Assembly: GCA_947595925.1 (NCBI GenBank)
Contig: CANQEV010000007.1
Coordinates: 1-64,000, forward strand
From: an uncultured Acetatifactor sp.
GTDB taxonomy: Bacteria > Bacillota > Clostridia > Lachnospirales > Lachnospiraceae
Length of the DNA: 64,000 nt
Direction of reading: 5' to 3'
Both the position numbers and the translations under genes were made by a program. This document shows, one piece after another, positions 26,253-34,999 of this stretch (positions are counted from its first letter, which is position 1; each line of letters opens with the position of its first letter). The notes below the pieces were generated by a model that worked only from the letters and a program-made list of their open reading frames with translations, was not told the origin of the DNA and searched no databases.

Positions 26253-26909
26253 GTGCGGGACTATCTGATCCGCCGAAGAATGACGAAGGCGGCGAGGCTC
26301 CTGGTGGAATGTCCTGAAGTCAGTATTCTGGAAGTGGCATTAAAGTTTGGCTATTCCAGTCATGAGGCTTTTACCCGGGCGTTCCGTCAGATCTGGAACT
26401 GTTCACCTTCCAAATTTCGGGCAAACAACCGGGCTTTGGAACTTTTTCCCAGGCTTAACACGCCTCTGGAGTCAGGAGATGTATATATGAAGAGTAAAAT
26501 GAAGTTTGATATTAGTGAGTTATATGATATTTTTCAGAGCAGGAAAAATTGTTATTTTGTCTGCTGCGATATCAGAAATCTGATCGTCATCAACGATATC
26601 GCTTTTAAGGCCGGGGATCTGGCGATCCTGGAAACGATGCAGCGGATGGCAGACGCGACGGGAGAAGACGACATTTTGTTTCGGATCGGCGGCGATGAGT
26701 TCGCGCTTCTCACCGCAAAGGAGGATGAAGAGTACGCCAAGGGAATCGCCCGGGACATTCTTGCGCACAACGGCGAGTGTATAGACTATGAGGGCCGGAA
26801 GATCCCCTTGAAGAACTATTGCACGGTGCTCAGGCTGGGTGAAAAGACCATGCGCTACAGCGAACTGTTCACCAGTCTTCAGACTGCGCTGACGGAAGCA
26901 AAGTGGTAG
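26253..26909 (+). CDS. Truncated AraC-type HTH fused to a GGDEF domain
   Basis: An odd 218-residue protein. The first 65 residues are the C-terminal half of an AraC helix-turn-helix (RRRMTKAARLLVECPEVSIL, then FGYSSHEAFTRAFRQIWNCS). After a linker, residues 90-215 resemble a diguanylate-cyclase-like domain with an intact GGDEF core in ILFRIGGDEFALLTAKE. The frame is open upstream to a stop at 26223 and reads FRFVNQISVRDYLIRRRM, so the first AraC helix has been lost. The start is a GTG without ribosome site. It may be a broken gene or a remnant still expressed. Product activity is doubtful. Confidence 0.6.
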   Translation: MRDYLIRRRMTKAARLLVECPEVSILEVALKFGYSSHEAFTRAFRQIWNCSPSKFRANNRALELFPRLNTPLESGDVYMKSKMKFDISELYDIFQSRKNCYFVCCDIRNLIVINDIAFKAGDLAILETMQRMADATGEDDILFRIGGDEFALLTAKEDEEYAKGIARDILAHNGECIDYEGRKIPLKNYCTVLRLGEKTMRYSELFTSLQTALTEAKW

Positions 26910-26937
26910 GAGAGTAAGAAAAATTGAAAATCGGAGC

Positions 26938-26970
26938 AAGGGACTGTCCAATGCGGCAGTCCCTTCTTTT
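26938..26970 (+). terminator. Intrinsic terminator
   Basis: AAGGGACTG (26938-26946) pairs with CAGTCCCTT (26957-26965), followed by CTTTTAT. It closes the AraC-GGDEF transcript. Confidence 0.7.
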
Positions 26971-27047
26971 ATGGGGCTCGTCAGCTCGGCTTTGCGAATG
27001 GCATCGGCTGAACGGATGCATTTGTTGAGACAAGGCCGGATTCCGAA

Positions 27048-27076
27048 TTGAAATAAAATCCAAAATATGTTAGAAT
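27048..27076 (+). promoter_or_regulatory. Promoter of the methyltransferase gene
   Basis: TTGAAA (27048-27053) and TAGAAT (27071-27076) are 17 bases apart. The -10 box overlaps the track ATG at 27075, which argues that translation starts further downstream. Confidence 0.55.
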
Positions 27077-27170
27077 GACGTTGCGGGAGATGAGTAAAAA
27101 GGCGTGGCATTTTGCCGGACGGCGGGAGGGCAGTTTGGGTTTGTTTTCCCGGCGGAATGGGAGAGGCGGC

Positions 27171-28754
27171 ATGGAGAGGATGAAGCGGGAGGCCGCGGAC
27201 GATTTTCAGCGTAATGTGAAAAAGCTCGGGGAGCTCTTTCCTTCCTGTGTCAGGGAGGGAAAAAACAGGCGGGGCGAAACGATCCGGGAAATCGACCTCC
27301 GGGAGCTTAAGAGGCTTTTGGGGGAGGGCGCGGTCTGGGACGAAAGGTATGAGTTTACCTGGCCCGGGAAGCGGGAAGCGCTTCTGGAAGCGGAGAGCCC
27401 TGCGGCAAAGGTCTTGCGGCCGTCGCCGGAGGAATCCCTGGAGTGGGACGTCACGAAAAATCTCTACATAGAGGGAGACAGTCTGGACGCCTTAAAGCTT
27501 TTGAAGGAAAGGTACCGGAACGCCGTCAAGGTCATGTATATCGATCCGCCCTACAATACGGGAAAGAATTTTGTCTATTCGGATGACTTTAAGAGTTCCG
27601 AAAAAAAGGGCGGGACGGATAGGGAGACGGCCGAGGGGGAGAGAAACCATCTCTCCCGGGAGGCGGACGCAGGGGGCAGGCTGCATGCCGGATGGTGCAG
27701 CATGATCCTTTCGAGGCTGGCGGCGGCAAGGGAGCTGCTGCGGGAAGACGGCGTGATCTTTATCAGCATAGACGACTGCGAGCAGGAGAATCTGAAAAAG
27801 ATCTGCGGAGAGGTTTTCGGGGAGAAAAATTATGTCAATACTTTTATCTGGAACTGTTCCACGGCGGGGGGGATCCGGCCCCGCTTTGCCAGCAGGACCC
27901 ATGAGTATGTCTACTGCTACGCAAAGGACAGGACGAAGCTGAAGCCTTTCCGGGCGCCCCTGTCCGGCGGGGCGGTAAAAATGTATAACCGCAGGGACGA
28001 AAAAGGGCGGTTATACCGGGATAAGGATTTTGTCTTTAAGAATAAATCCAGAAATCGGAACCAGAGGTATGAGATCCTCTGTCCGGACGGGGAGCGGGTT
28101 CTCCCGAAAGAGGGGTACATTTACCGCTATGTCCGGGAGCGGTTTGAACAGGCGCTGGGGGAGGGGCTTGTGACGTTTAAGCGCACGGAGAACGGCCCCC
28201 TGGAGACCCCGGAGGGGGAACAGGCCCACTGGAATATATATATCAAAAAGTATCTGGGAGACGCCACGGGAGCGCCTTCCACCCTCCTGCCGAGGGAGTG
28301 GGTGAGTCTCTATAACGGAGGGACCCAGTGCGTGCAGGAATTATTCGACGGCGCAAGGGTTTTTGAAAACGTAAAGCCGGTCAGCCTGATCCGGTATCTG
28401 GTCGAGATGGTGGCGGAGGACGGGGATATCGTGATGGATTTCTTTTCGGGCTCGGCATCCACGGCCCATGCGGTGATGCAGACGGCAGTGGAAAAGAAGC
28501 TGGATCTGCACTTTATCATGATCCAGCTCCCGGAAGAATGCGGTGAAGAGAGCGAGGCCTGCCGGGCCGGGTTTTCTACGATCTGCGAGATCGGAAAGGA
28601 GAGGATCCGCCGGGCGGCGGAGAGGCTCGGAAAGGAAGCGGGGAACCGGAGAAGAGACCTCGGCTTTCGGGTCTATCGGGTGGAGGATCCCGGCGGCCCG
28701 GAGAAACATGACCGGCCCGGAGAAAGGGAACTGTCGGAGCCTGAAGAAATGTGA
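27171..28754 (+). CDS. Orphan Mod-type adenine-N6 DNA methyltransferase
   Basis: A site-specific DNA methyltransferase of the beta class, as in type III Mod subunits, about 527 residues. Motif IV is DPPYNTGKNFVYSDDF near residue 125, the AdoMet motif I follows later as VMDFFSGSASTAHAVMQTAV, and the variable target-recognition region lies between. ENLYIEGDSLDAL-like NLYIEGDSLDALKLLKERYR is typical. The ATG at 27171 after GGGAGAGGCGGC is preferred because the promoter covers the first track ATG. No restriction (Res) gene lies on either side, so it may act in epigenetic control or be a relic of a lost system. Confidence 0.88.
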   Translation: MERMKREAADDFQRNVKKLGELFPSCVREGKNRRGETIREIDLRELKRLLGEGAVWDERYEFTWPGKREALLEAESPAAKVLRPSPEESLEWDVTKNLYIEGDSLDALKLLKERYRNAVKVMYIDPPYNTGKNFVYSDDFKSSEKKGGTDRETAEGERNHLSREADAGGRLHAGWCSMILSRLAAARELLREDGVIFISIDDCEQENLKKICGEVFGEKNYVNTFIWNCSTAGGIRPRFASRTHEYVYCYAKDRTKLKPFRAPLSGGAVKMYNRRDEKGRLYRDKDFVFKNKSRNRNQRYEILCPDGERVLPKEGYIYRYVRERFEQALGEGLVTFKRTENGPLETPEGEQAHWNIYIKKYLGDATGAPSTLLPREWVSLYNGGTQCVQELFDGARVFENVKPVSLIRYLVEMVAEDGDIVMDFFSGSASTAHAVMQTAVEKKLDLHFIMIQLPEECGEESEACRAGFSTICEIGKERIRRAAERLGKEAGNRRRDLGFRVYRVEDPGGPEKHDRPGERELSEPEEM

Positions 28755-28841
28755 TCGGCTCTGTGAAGGGGAGCAATGAGCCCTGCGCCGGAGGGCGGCA
28801 GCTTTCAGGCATGGAAACATAGGGATGGAGAGGAACAGCAT

Positions 28842-29762
28842 ATGAAGGAAGAATTACAGCAGGTAGTGGAGCAGGTCTGTCAGGTGATCAAGGGGAAGGA
28901 TGACGTGATACGGAAAGTCCTCGGGGCGATCCTGGCGGGAGGGCACGTTCTCCTGGAGGACATCCCGGGGCTGGGGAAGACGACGCTTGCAATGGCCATG
29001 GGAAAGGCGATGGAGCTGGAGTATCACAGGATGCAGTTTACGCCGGACGTGCTTCCCAGCGATATCGTGGGCTTTACCATGTATAACAGCGCCCAGAATT
29101 CTTTTGAGTATAAAAAAGGGGCGGTCTTCTGCAATCTCTTTCTGGCGGACGAGCTGAACCGCACTTCCTCAAAGACCCAGTCGGCGCTGCTGGAGGTCAT
29201 GGAGGAGAGCCGGGTCACGGTGGACGGGGTGACCTATCCCCTGCCGGAGCCTTTTACCGTTGTGGCCACGGAGAATCCCTACGGCTCCTCCGGAACCCAG
29301 ATGCTGCCGGAGTCCCAGCTGGACCGCTTCCTGATCTGTCTGACCATGGGATACCCCTCCCATAAGGCGGCGCTGGAAATCTTAAGAGAGAGTTCAGAGA
29401 GGGGATTGGATAAGGTAAAGCCGGTGCTGACGGTCCAGAGGCTCATGGAGTTTCGGGAGCAGGCGCGGACGCTCCACGCTTCGGACAGCATCCAGGAATA
29501 TATCGTAAACCTGACGGAGGAGACCCGGCGGGATCCCCGGATCGCGCTGGGCGTCAGTCCCCGGGGAAGTATCGCGCTGCTCCGCATGGCGAGGGCGATG
29601 GCGCTGATCCGGGGCGGGGAGTATGTGATCCCGGAGGACGTGCTGGCTGTGATCCAGGAAACCTGGAGCCACAGGATCCATCTGAGCGCTTCCGCCAGGG
29701 CGGAGGGAGCCAGTGTCTCCGGGCTGATCCGGGAGATCACGGAAAGGATACAGGCGGTCTGA
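28842..29762 (+). CDS. MoxR-family AAA+ ATPase
   Basis: A chaperone-like AAA+ ATPase of 306 residues. Walker A is LLEDIPGLGKTTLAMAMGKA, Walker B is CNLFLADELNRTSSKTQSAL and sensor 1 is VVATENPYGSSGTQMLPESQ. The C-terminal lid contains the SPRGSIALLRMARAMALI motif. The start at 28842 follows GATGGAGAGGAACAG and fits the family length better than 28776. It heads a MoxR-DUF58-transglutaminase operon whose genes overlap, a widespread set of unknown precise function. Confidence 0.92.
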   Translation: MKEELQQVVEQVCQVIKGKDDVIRKVLGAILAGGHVLLEDIPGLGKTTLAMAMGKAMELEYHRMQFTPDVLPSDIVGFTMYNSAQNSFEYKKGAVFCNLFLADELNRTSSKTQSALLEVMEESRVTVDGVTYPLPEPFTVVATENPYGSSGTQMLPESQLDRFLICLTMGYPSHKAALEILRESSERGLDKVKPVLTVQRLMEFREQARTLHASDSIQEYIVNLTEETRRDPRIALGVSPRGSIALLRMARAMALIRGGEYVIPEDVLAVIQETWSHRIHLSASARAEGASVSGLIREITERIQAV

Positions 29763-30787
29763 TGAAAAAGCCGAAACTCTGCGCGGGAGGGCTCCTGAGG
29801 TATATCGTCCTCTTCGGCGCGCTCTTTGCGCTGTGGTTTTTCTTCCGCAGCTATATATTTTTCCTGATGCTGGGACTTCTTTTACTTGCCACGGTGGTCT
29901 CTGTCTGGGCGCTCCTCTCCAACTGGAAGGGATTGTCCGCGGAGGCGGAGCTTCCGGCAAACAGGATCGGCAGGCACAACCCGGTCAGAATGAAGATCTG
30001 CGTCAAAAACTCGAACCGGTTCCTGCCCTTTTTTCTGGGAATCCGGTTCCGGGTCGTCAATCTCTTTACGGAAGCCGTTTTGGAGGACCGGGAAGTGCTT
30101 TGGGCAGGCCCGGGCCGGACGCTGGCGGTGGAGAGGGACCTGACCAGTCATCATCTGGGGCGCCTGGAGGTGCAGATCACGGGGATGGTGATCTACGACT
30201 GGCTGCATCTGCTGAAAATAGAGAGCGGCCGCTTTCAGAACGGCGGCGTCACTGTGGGCGGGGGAATGCAGGAACCCGGGGAGGAAGAACTGGCCTCCTG
30301 GGTAGAGGGCTTTCCAAAGGAGAACGAGCTGAAAAAGCGGGGGACGGACATCAATCCGGACTATGAGGTCCGGGAGTATATCCCCGGGGACGACTTAAAG
30401 AGCATCCACTGGAAACTGACGGCAAAGCAGGGAAAGACCATGGTGCGGGAGAGGCTGGCGGCGGGCAGGGACAAGATCAACATGCTTCTGCCCCTCACCG
30501 GGGAGGAAGAAGAAAACGACGGGCTGATGGAGGCCCTGCAGGGTCTTGGCCAGCTATTGCTGGACAAGGGATATCCCATCCGGCTCTGCTGGCTGGGAAA
30601 GGGCGACGGCCTTCTCTGCCGCTATCTGGCGGAGCCGGGGGAATTGGAGAACGCCCTGGAGGAGATCCTCAGCGGCAGCGGAAAGAAGGATCCGGGCCTA
30701 GCCAGGGAGCGGATGGAGGAAGAGTTCCCCGGGGAGGCATATATCGCGGTGCGGAATGGAGCGTATAAGGGTGAATATATTCAGTAG
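29762..30787 (+). CDS. DUF58 membrane-anchored protein
   Basis: A 341-residue protein with two N-terminal hydrophobic helices (about 13-55, YIVLFGALFALWFFFRSYIF, then LGLLLLATVV). A cytoplasmic DUF58 domain has the hallmark YEVREYIPGDDLKSIHWKLT, then AKQGKTMVRE, probably a von Willebrand-A-like fold. It starts with the last base of moxR's stop (TGATG overlap) and its end overlaps the next gene, so the three are translationally coupled. MoxR ATPases are thought to remodel DUF58/VWA partners. Confidence 0.9.
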   Translation: MKKPKLCAGGLLRYIVLFGALFALWFFFRSYIFFLMLGLLLLATVVSVWALLSNWKGLSAEAELPANRIGRHNPVRMKICVKNSNRFLPFFLGIRFRVVNLFTEAVLEDREVLWAGPGRTLAVERDLTSHHLGRLEVQITGMVIYDWLHLLKIESGRFQNGGVTVGGGMQEPGEEELASWVEGFPKENELKKRGTDINPDYEVREYIPGDDLKSIHWKLTAKQGKTMVRERLAAGRDKINMLLPLTGEEEENDGLMEALQGLGQLLLDKGYPIRLCWLGKGDGLLCRYLAEPGELENALEEILSGSGKKDPGLARERMEEEFPGEAYIAVRNGAYKGEYIQ

Positions 30788-33032
30788 AAAAAAGGCAGAA
30801 AAGCCCGCACAGATGGAGATGACGGAGCCCCGGCGGAGCCTGATTGAAATTTTGGCTCAGTATGATCTCGGGGCGATGCTATCCAAATCGCTGTTCCTTT
30901 TCCTGCTTTGTTACGGGTCGGTAGGAGGATTTCTTTCCGCCTATGACATGGATTACAACAAAATACTGTGTATCCTATTTTTGGCGCTTCTGTCCGTTCT
31001 GATGGGATTTCTGTACGAGCTGGGAATCAAATGGGTCACTAATCTGGCGATGATCGTGATATTCGTTGTCTATGCCCTCATTGCGGTGGAGATGTTCTGG
31101 ATCTTAAACAGCGGCGCTTACGCGGTGATCAATAAGATGTATGAAGTGGCCAGGGCTTATCTCGGCGTCACAGGCGGAAACGCGTACAGCCTGCGGATTC
31201 AGGATGCTCATCTTACGGTGACTTCCATTGCCATATTTGTGGGGGCGGTGGAGATCATCCTGGTGGGGATCCGGACTCAGTACAAGGCCGGATTTCTCGG
31301 TACCTTCCTGATAACTTTTACCCTGTATCTGATCCCGCTGTATTTCGACAGGACGCCGGACCGTCTGGAAACCTTTTGTCTCCTTTCCGGCTACGCGACG
31401 CTGTTTCTCATACAGTGCGGCGGCAGCAGGAAACATATCTCCGGCCAGATGCGGAGGGCGCTTCCCCTGGGCATCGCGCTGTCGGCGGCGATAACTATTC
31501 TGATAGGCGCACTGCTTCCACAGAGGGAGTACCGGGTCCTGGTGCCGAAGAATCCGCAGAAAGACGCTACGGAAGAGACTGCCGCCGTTTTCGCACAGTA
31601 CGGTATGCTGGCGTTTATGCGGAACGCGTCCGGGGGCGGGGTAAGCGGAGGAAAACTGTCCAACAACGCCGCGCTGATGCCACAGTATAAGACGGATCTC
31701 ACCGTGCGCTTTGCGCCGTACAGTATGGAGCCCTTGTATCTGAAGGCATTTGCAGGCCTTGACTATCTGGGGGACAGATGGCGGGACGTCCGGGAGGTAT
31801 TCCCTGAGGCGGATGCGATGCTCGCCGGGACTGCCTCCCCGGCCTCCTCCGTCGTGATCAATCGGAAGGAGTGGTTCGTAAGCGATCCCGGGGTACAGGG
31901 CAAGGGCGTTATGGAGGTGGTGAACGTGGACGCCTCCGAGGATTTTGATTACAGGCCCTACTATACTGACGATGCGGCTACAGTCCAGATAGGAGACACC
32001 TCCATCTACACCTATTACCCGGCGGTGAGCGACGTGTTGATCTTGGACGAGGAGCCGGACGAGAGATATCTTCGGGTGCCGCAAAATTGTTACCGGGCGG
32101 TGGAGAAGACCTGTGAGGAGGCCGGATTCTCCGGGACGCCGGAAGAGATTGCCCGGCAGATCGTCAATTATTTTGCGGAGAATTTTACCTACACGCTGCG
32201 ACCGGGCTTTTATTTTGGCTCCCAGGATTACATCAGCTATTTCCTGACCCGGAACAAAAAGGGGTATTGCAGCCATTTTGCCTCGGCGGGAACCATGCTC
32301 TTCCGATACATGGGGATCCCGGCCCGCTATGTGGAGGGGTACGCGCTGTCATACGCCGACATGGCGCTGGACGGACGACTCCTGGAAGATGAGAAGTATG
32401 AGGATTATTACAGCGGGTATTCCCCGTTGGGAGATACGGCGCTGGTAGAGGTGGACATCTCCGACGCCCAGGCCCATGCCTGGGTGGAAATCTATATCGA
32501 GGGGAAGGGCTGGGTAGTAGTGGATCCCACTCCCGCCGCCGGGGAGGAAGAAGACGTGGGATCTTTCTGGGAGAATTTTGGGATCACGAACGGTCCGGAC
32601 GGAGGGGAAGACTCCGGGCAGGACGGACTGACCGATTATCTGGGCGATGCGCTGGAGAGCAGCGCGCCGTTCCTGTTGATCGCAATGGCTGCGGCGGGCT
32701 TATGCTTCCTGGGGAAAAAGGCGCTGAAAAAGGAGCGTGAGAGAAGGCTTCCCGAGAGGGAGCGGGCGAAGCTGGAATACCGGAGGATGACGGAGGGGCT
32801 CTCCGAAAGAGAGCCGGAGTTTGCCGCCCTGACCACGCCGGCCCAGGAACTGGCCTGGATCCGGGAACATTTCGGCGCGGAGATCCCGGAGGGGTTGGAA
32901 GACCGATTGTATCGAGCTTTCTTCGCGCCGGAAGGGCAGCAGGATTACCAGGCGCTGCGGCTGGAGCTGGCAGGGCTTCGCCGCCGGACGCGGAAGGGAG
33001 CCGCGAAGCGGCGGAAAGGGAAAGCCTTATGA
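30756..33032 (+). CDS. Transglutaminase-like membrane protein
   Basis: A 758-residue protein with five or six N-terminal helices (about residues 40-245) and an extracytoplasmic transglutaminase-like domain. The Cys-His-Asp triad is visible as KKGYCSHFASAGTMLFRYMG, DAQAHAWVEIYIEGKG and VVVDPTPAAG. One more helix (about 635-655, FLLIAMAAAGLCFLGK) precedes a charged cytoplasmic tail with repeated REREF-like acid/base residues. The start could also be the GTG at 30771 (GGAG, nine bases away). It belongs with moxR and DUF58, probably acting on surface proteins or peptides. Confidence 0.9.
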   Translation: MERIRVNIFSRKKAEKPAQMEMTEPRRSLIEILAQYDLGAMLSKSLFLFLLCYGSVGGFLSAYDMDYNKILCILFLALLSVLMGFLYELGIKWVTNLAMIVIFVVYALIAVEMFWILNSGAYAVINKMYEVARAYLGVTGGNAYSLRIQDAHLTVTSIAIFVGAVEIILVGIRTQYKAGFLGTFLITFTLYLIPLYFDRTPDRLETFCLLSGYATLFLIQCGGSRKHISGQMRRALPLGIALSAAITILIGALLPQREYRVLVPKNPQKDATEETAAVFAQYGMLAFMRNASGGGVSGGKLSNNAALMPQYKTDLTVRFAPYSMEPLYLKAFAGLDYLGDRWRDVREVFPEADAMLAGTASPASSVVINRKEWFVSDPGVQGKGVMEVVNVDASEDFDYRPYYTDDAATVQIGDTSIYTYYPAVSDVLILDEEPDERYLRVPQNCYRAVEKTCEEAGFSGTPEEIARQIVNYFAENFTYTLRPGFYFGSQDYISYFLTRNKKGYCSHFASAGTMLFRYMGIPARYVEGYALSYADMALDGRLLEDEKYEDYYSGYSPLGDTALVEVDISDAQAHAWVEIYIEGKGWVVVDPTPAAGEEEDVGSFWENFGITNGPDGGEDSGQDGLTDYLGDALESSAPFLLIAMAAAGLCFLGKKALKKERERRLPERERAKLEYRRMTEGLSEREPEFAALTTPAQELAWIREHFGAEIPEGLEDRLYRAFFAPEGQQDYQALRLELAGLRRRTRKGAAKRRKGKAL

Positions 33033-33727
33033 TCCGGATTGACGGGACGATCTCTTATATCGAATCCACCAGCGACCCGCTTTCCGCCGAGGTAGGCGTG
33101 ATCCGCGGAAGGGAAAAGATCTGGCTTTACGACGTGGGAAACAGCGGGGAATCCAGGGAGGAGATCCGAAACCTGATCCCGCCCGCGCAGGGTATCGGCG
33201 GGAGGCAGGCTCCCTCGTTTTCAGCCGTCTCCGCGCTGCCTTGCAGCGTGGTGCTTTCGCATTTCCATCCGGACCACGTCGGAAATTTATCCGGCCTGCC
33301 GGATCCCCTGGAACTGTATGTCGGCGCAAACACTTGGAAATACACGAAAAAGGGGATGACGGTGACGGAGGATCTCTATCTGGAGGACGGCTGCGCGCTG
33401 CACCTGTTTCCCCTGCCGTCCACTCACGCAAAGGGTTCCCTCGGGCTGGAGGTGGACGGAGAATATGCCTTCCTGGGGGACGGCCTCTACCCGGGCAGAA
33501 AGGGCGGCAGGGCGGTTTATAACGCGCAGCTCTTAAGGGAGGCAATCGACGTCTTGAAATCCTTGAAGGCCCATACTTTCCTGTTAAGCCATCGGAAGCC
33601 CTTTGCTCTCGGCAGGGAGGAGACGCTTCGGGAGCTGGAGGAAATCTATTCCCGGAGAGAGGCGGGTCAGCCATATATCGAGGCCGGAGGCGCAGAGGGC
33701 GCGGATCCGCCGGAAAAGATAAAGTAA
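33029..33727 (+). CDS. Metallo-beta-lactamase-fold hydrolase
   Basis: A 232-residue MBL-fold protein with the metal-binding motif VVLSHFHPDHVGNLSG and later zinc-ligand candidates in PLPSTHAKGSLGLEVDGEYAFLGDGLYPG and AHTFLLSHRKP. It overlaps the transglutaminase stop by four bases and is the last gene of that operon. The substrate cannot be inferred. The family includes thioesterases, lactonases and nucleases. This one is short and lacks any nuclease domain. Confidence 0.88.
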   Translation: MIRIDGTISYIESTSDPLSAEVGVIRGREKIWLYDVGNSGESREEIRNLIPPAQGIGGRQAPSFSAVSALPCSVVLSHFHPDHVGNLSGLPDPLELYVGANTWKYTKKGMTVTEDLYLEDGCALHLFPLPSTHAKGSLGLEVDGEYAFLGDGLYPGRKGGRAVYNAQLLREAIDVLKSLKAHTFLLSHRKPFALGREETLRELEEIYSRREAGQPYIEAGGAEGADPPEKIK

Positions 33728-33744
33728 AAAATAGAAAAAGGATT

Positions 33745-33773
33745 TTGCAAAAAAATGCCGAATATTCAATAAT
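33745..33773 (+). promoter_or_regulatory. Possible promoter of the sigma-factor gene
   Basis: TTGCAA (33745-33750) and AATAAT (33768-33773) are 17 bases apart. The match is moderate. Confidence 0.4.
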
Positions 33774-33886
33774 GACCGCTGTACACGCCGGAGCGCTGGC
33801 ATCTCAGCCGCCGGCTCGGAAACGGCCCAAAAGGACGGATACAGGGAAGTCTCAGAAAAACCTCAGAAGAAAACAGGGAGAATCAC

Positions 33887-34882
33887 ATGACGGAGAAGGA
33901 TTTCAATCAACATTCCAGAGTGAAGGCGGACGAGGGACCCAGCGAGGAAGATCTGGCGAAGCTGGAGCGGGAGGAAGAGCGATACGAGGAAGAAGATTCT
34001 AAGATTTTGGGTTATCAGGATGGGGATGAAGAGAGCGACAAGTCCCTGGAGGATATTTTTCTGATCGACGGCGTGAAAACCTATCTTCTCGACATTGGAA
34101 AGTATTCGCTGCTCTCTGCCGAGCAGGAACAGGAAATTGCAAAAAGGATCGCGGAAGAGGGAAGCAAAGAGGCAAAAGATGAGCTTGCCAATGCGAACCT
34201 CCGCCTGGTTGTCTGCATTGCAAAGCGGTATGTAAACCGTGGCATGGCTTTCCTGGATCTGGTTCAGGAGGGGAATTTGGGACTCCTCAAAGCGATCGAT
34301 AAATTTGACTATACCAAAGGTTATAAATTTTCCACCTACGCCACATGGTGGATCCGGCAGTCCATCTCCCGGTCCATCGCGGATCACGGCAGGCTGATCC
34401 GGCTGCCGGTCCATCTGGTGGATACCCTGAACAAGATTAACAAAGCGGAAAAAATGTTGACTGCGGAATTGGGAAGGACCCCTACTCTGGAGGAAATTGC
34501 GGAGAAGACGGGACTTTCTGTGGAAAAGGTGACGGAGTCCCTGAAACTCCAGGATGCGAAATCCCTGGATAGCCCGGTGGGGGATGAGGAGGACACGAAA
34601 CTGGAGGACTTTATCGAGGATAAGGTGACCCTGAACCCTTATGAGCAGGTGGCAAACATCATGCTGAAGGATTCCGTGGACAAACTCCTGTGTTCTCTCT
34701 CGGAGAGGGAGGAATTTGTGATCCGGGAGAGATTCGGCTTAAACGACGGCATTCCCCACACTCTGGAAGAGGTGGGCGTGAAACTCAAAGTCACCAGGGA
34801 GCGAATCCGGCAGATTGAGGCGAAAGCCATGAAAAAGCTGAACATCCAGGCGAGAAAGGCGAGACTGAAGGACTATGTGTGA
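33887..34882 (+). CDS. RpoD-like sigma-70 factor
   Basis: An RNA-polymerase sigma factor of 331 residues. Region 2 (NLRLVVCIAKRYVNRGMAFL, GNLGLLKAIDKFDYTKGYKF, TYATWWIRQSI), region 3 and region 4 (SEREEFVIRERFGLNDG, TLEEVGVKLKVTRERIRQIE) are complete and very close to primary sigma factors. Only about 50 acidic residues precede region 1.2, so the usual N-terminal part is short. It is not beside dnaG, the usual rpoD neighbour. It may be the primary factor or, more likely, a second RpoD-like one. ACAGGGAGAATCAC precedes the ATG. Confidence 0.88.
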   Translation: MTEKDFNQHSRVKADEGPSEEDLAKLEREEERYEEEDSKILGYQDGDEESDKSLEDIFLIDGVKTYLLDIGKYSLLSAEQEQEIAKRIAEEGSKEAKDELANANLRLVVCIAKRYVNRGMAFLDLVQEGNLGLLKAIDKFDYTKGYKFSTYATWWIRQSISRSIADHGRLIRLPVHLVDTLNKINKAEKMLTAELGRTPTLEEIAEKTGLSVEKVTESLKLQDAKSLDSPVGDEEDTKLEDFIEDKVTLNPYEQVANIMLKDSVDKLLCSLSEREEFVIRERFGLNDGIPHTLEEVGVKLKVTRERIRQIEAKAMKKLNIQARKARLKDYV

Positions 34883-34915
34883 ACTTCGGCGAGCAGTCGC
34901 AGGGCGATTCAGGGC

Positions 34916-34944
34916 TTGACGAGTCCGGCGGCTTAGAATATAAT
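34916..34944 (+). promoter_or_regulatory. Promoter of yicC-gmk-rpoZ
   Basis: TTGACG (34916-34921) and TATAAT (34939-34944) are 17 bases apart, about 55 bases before yicC. Confidence 0.7.
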
Positions 34945-34999
34945 AAAAAGGAGTATGCGGAATGGCATGCCCTTACAATTTCCGGGAGAGGAACAGAAT

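Noticed and set aside
31104-32276. A 390-codon minus-strand ORF
   Set aside because: It lies opposite the transglutaminase gene, shows no family motif, and is rich in His, Arg and Gly as expected for a shadow.
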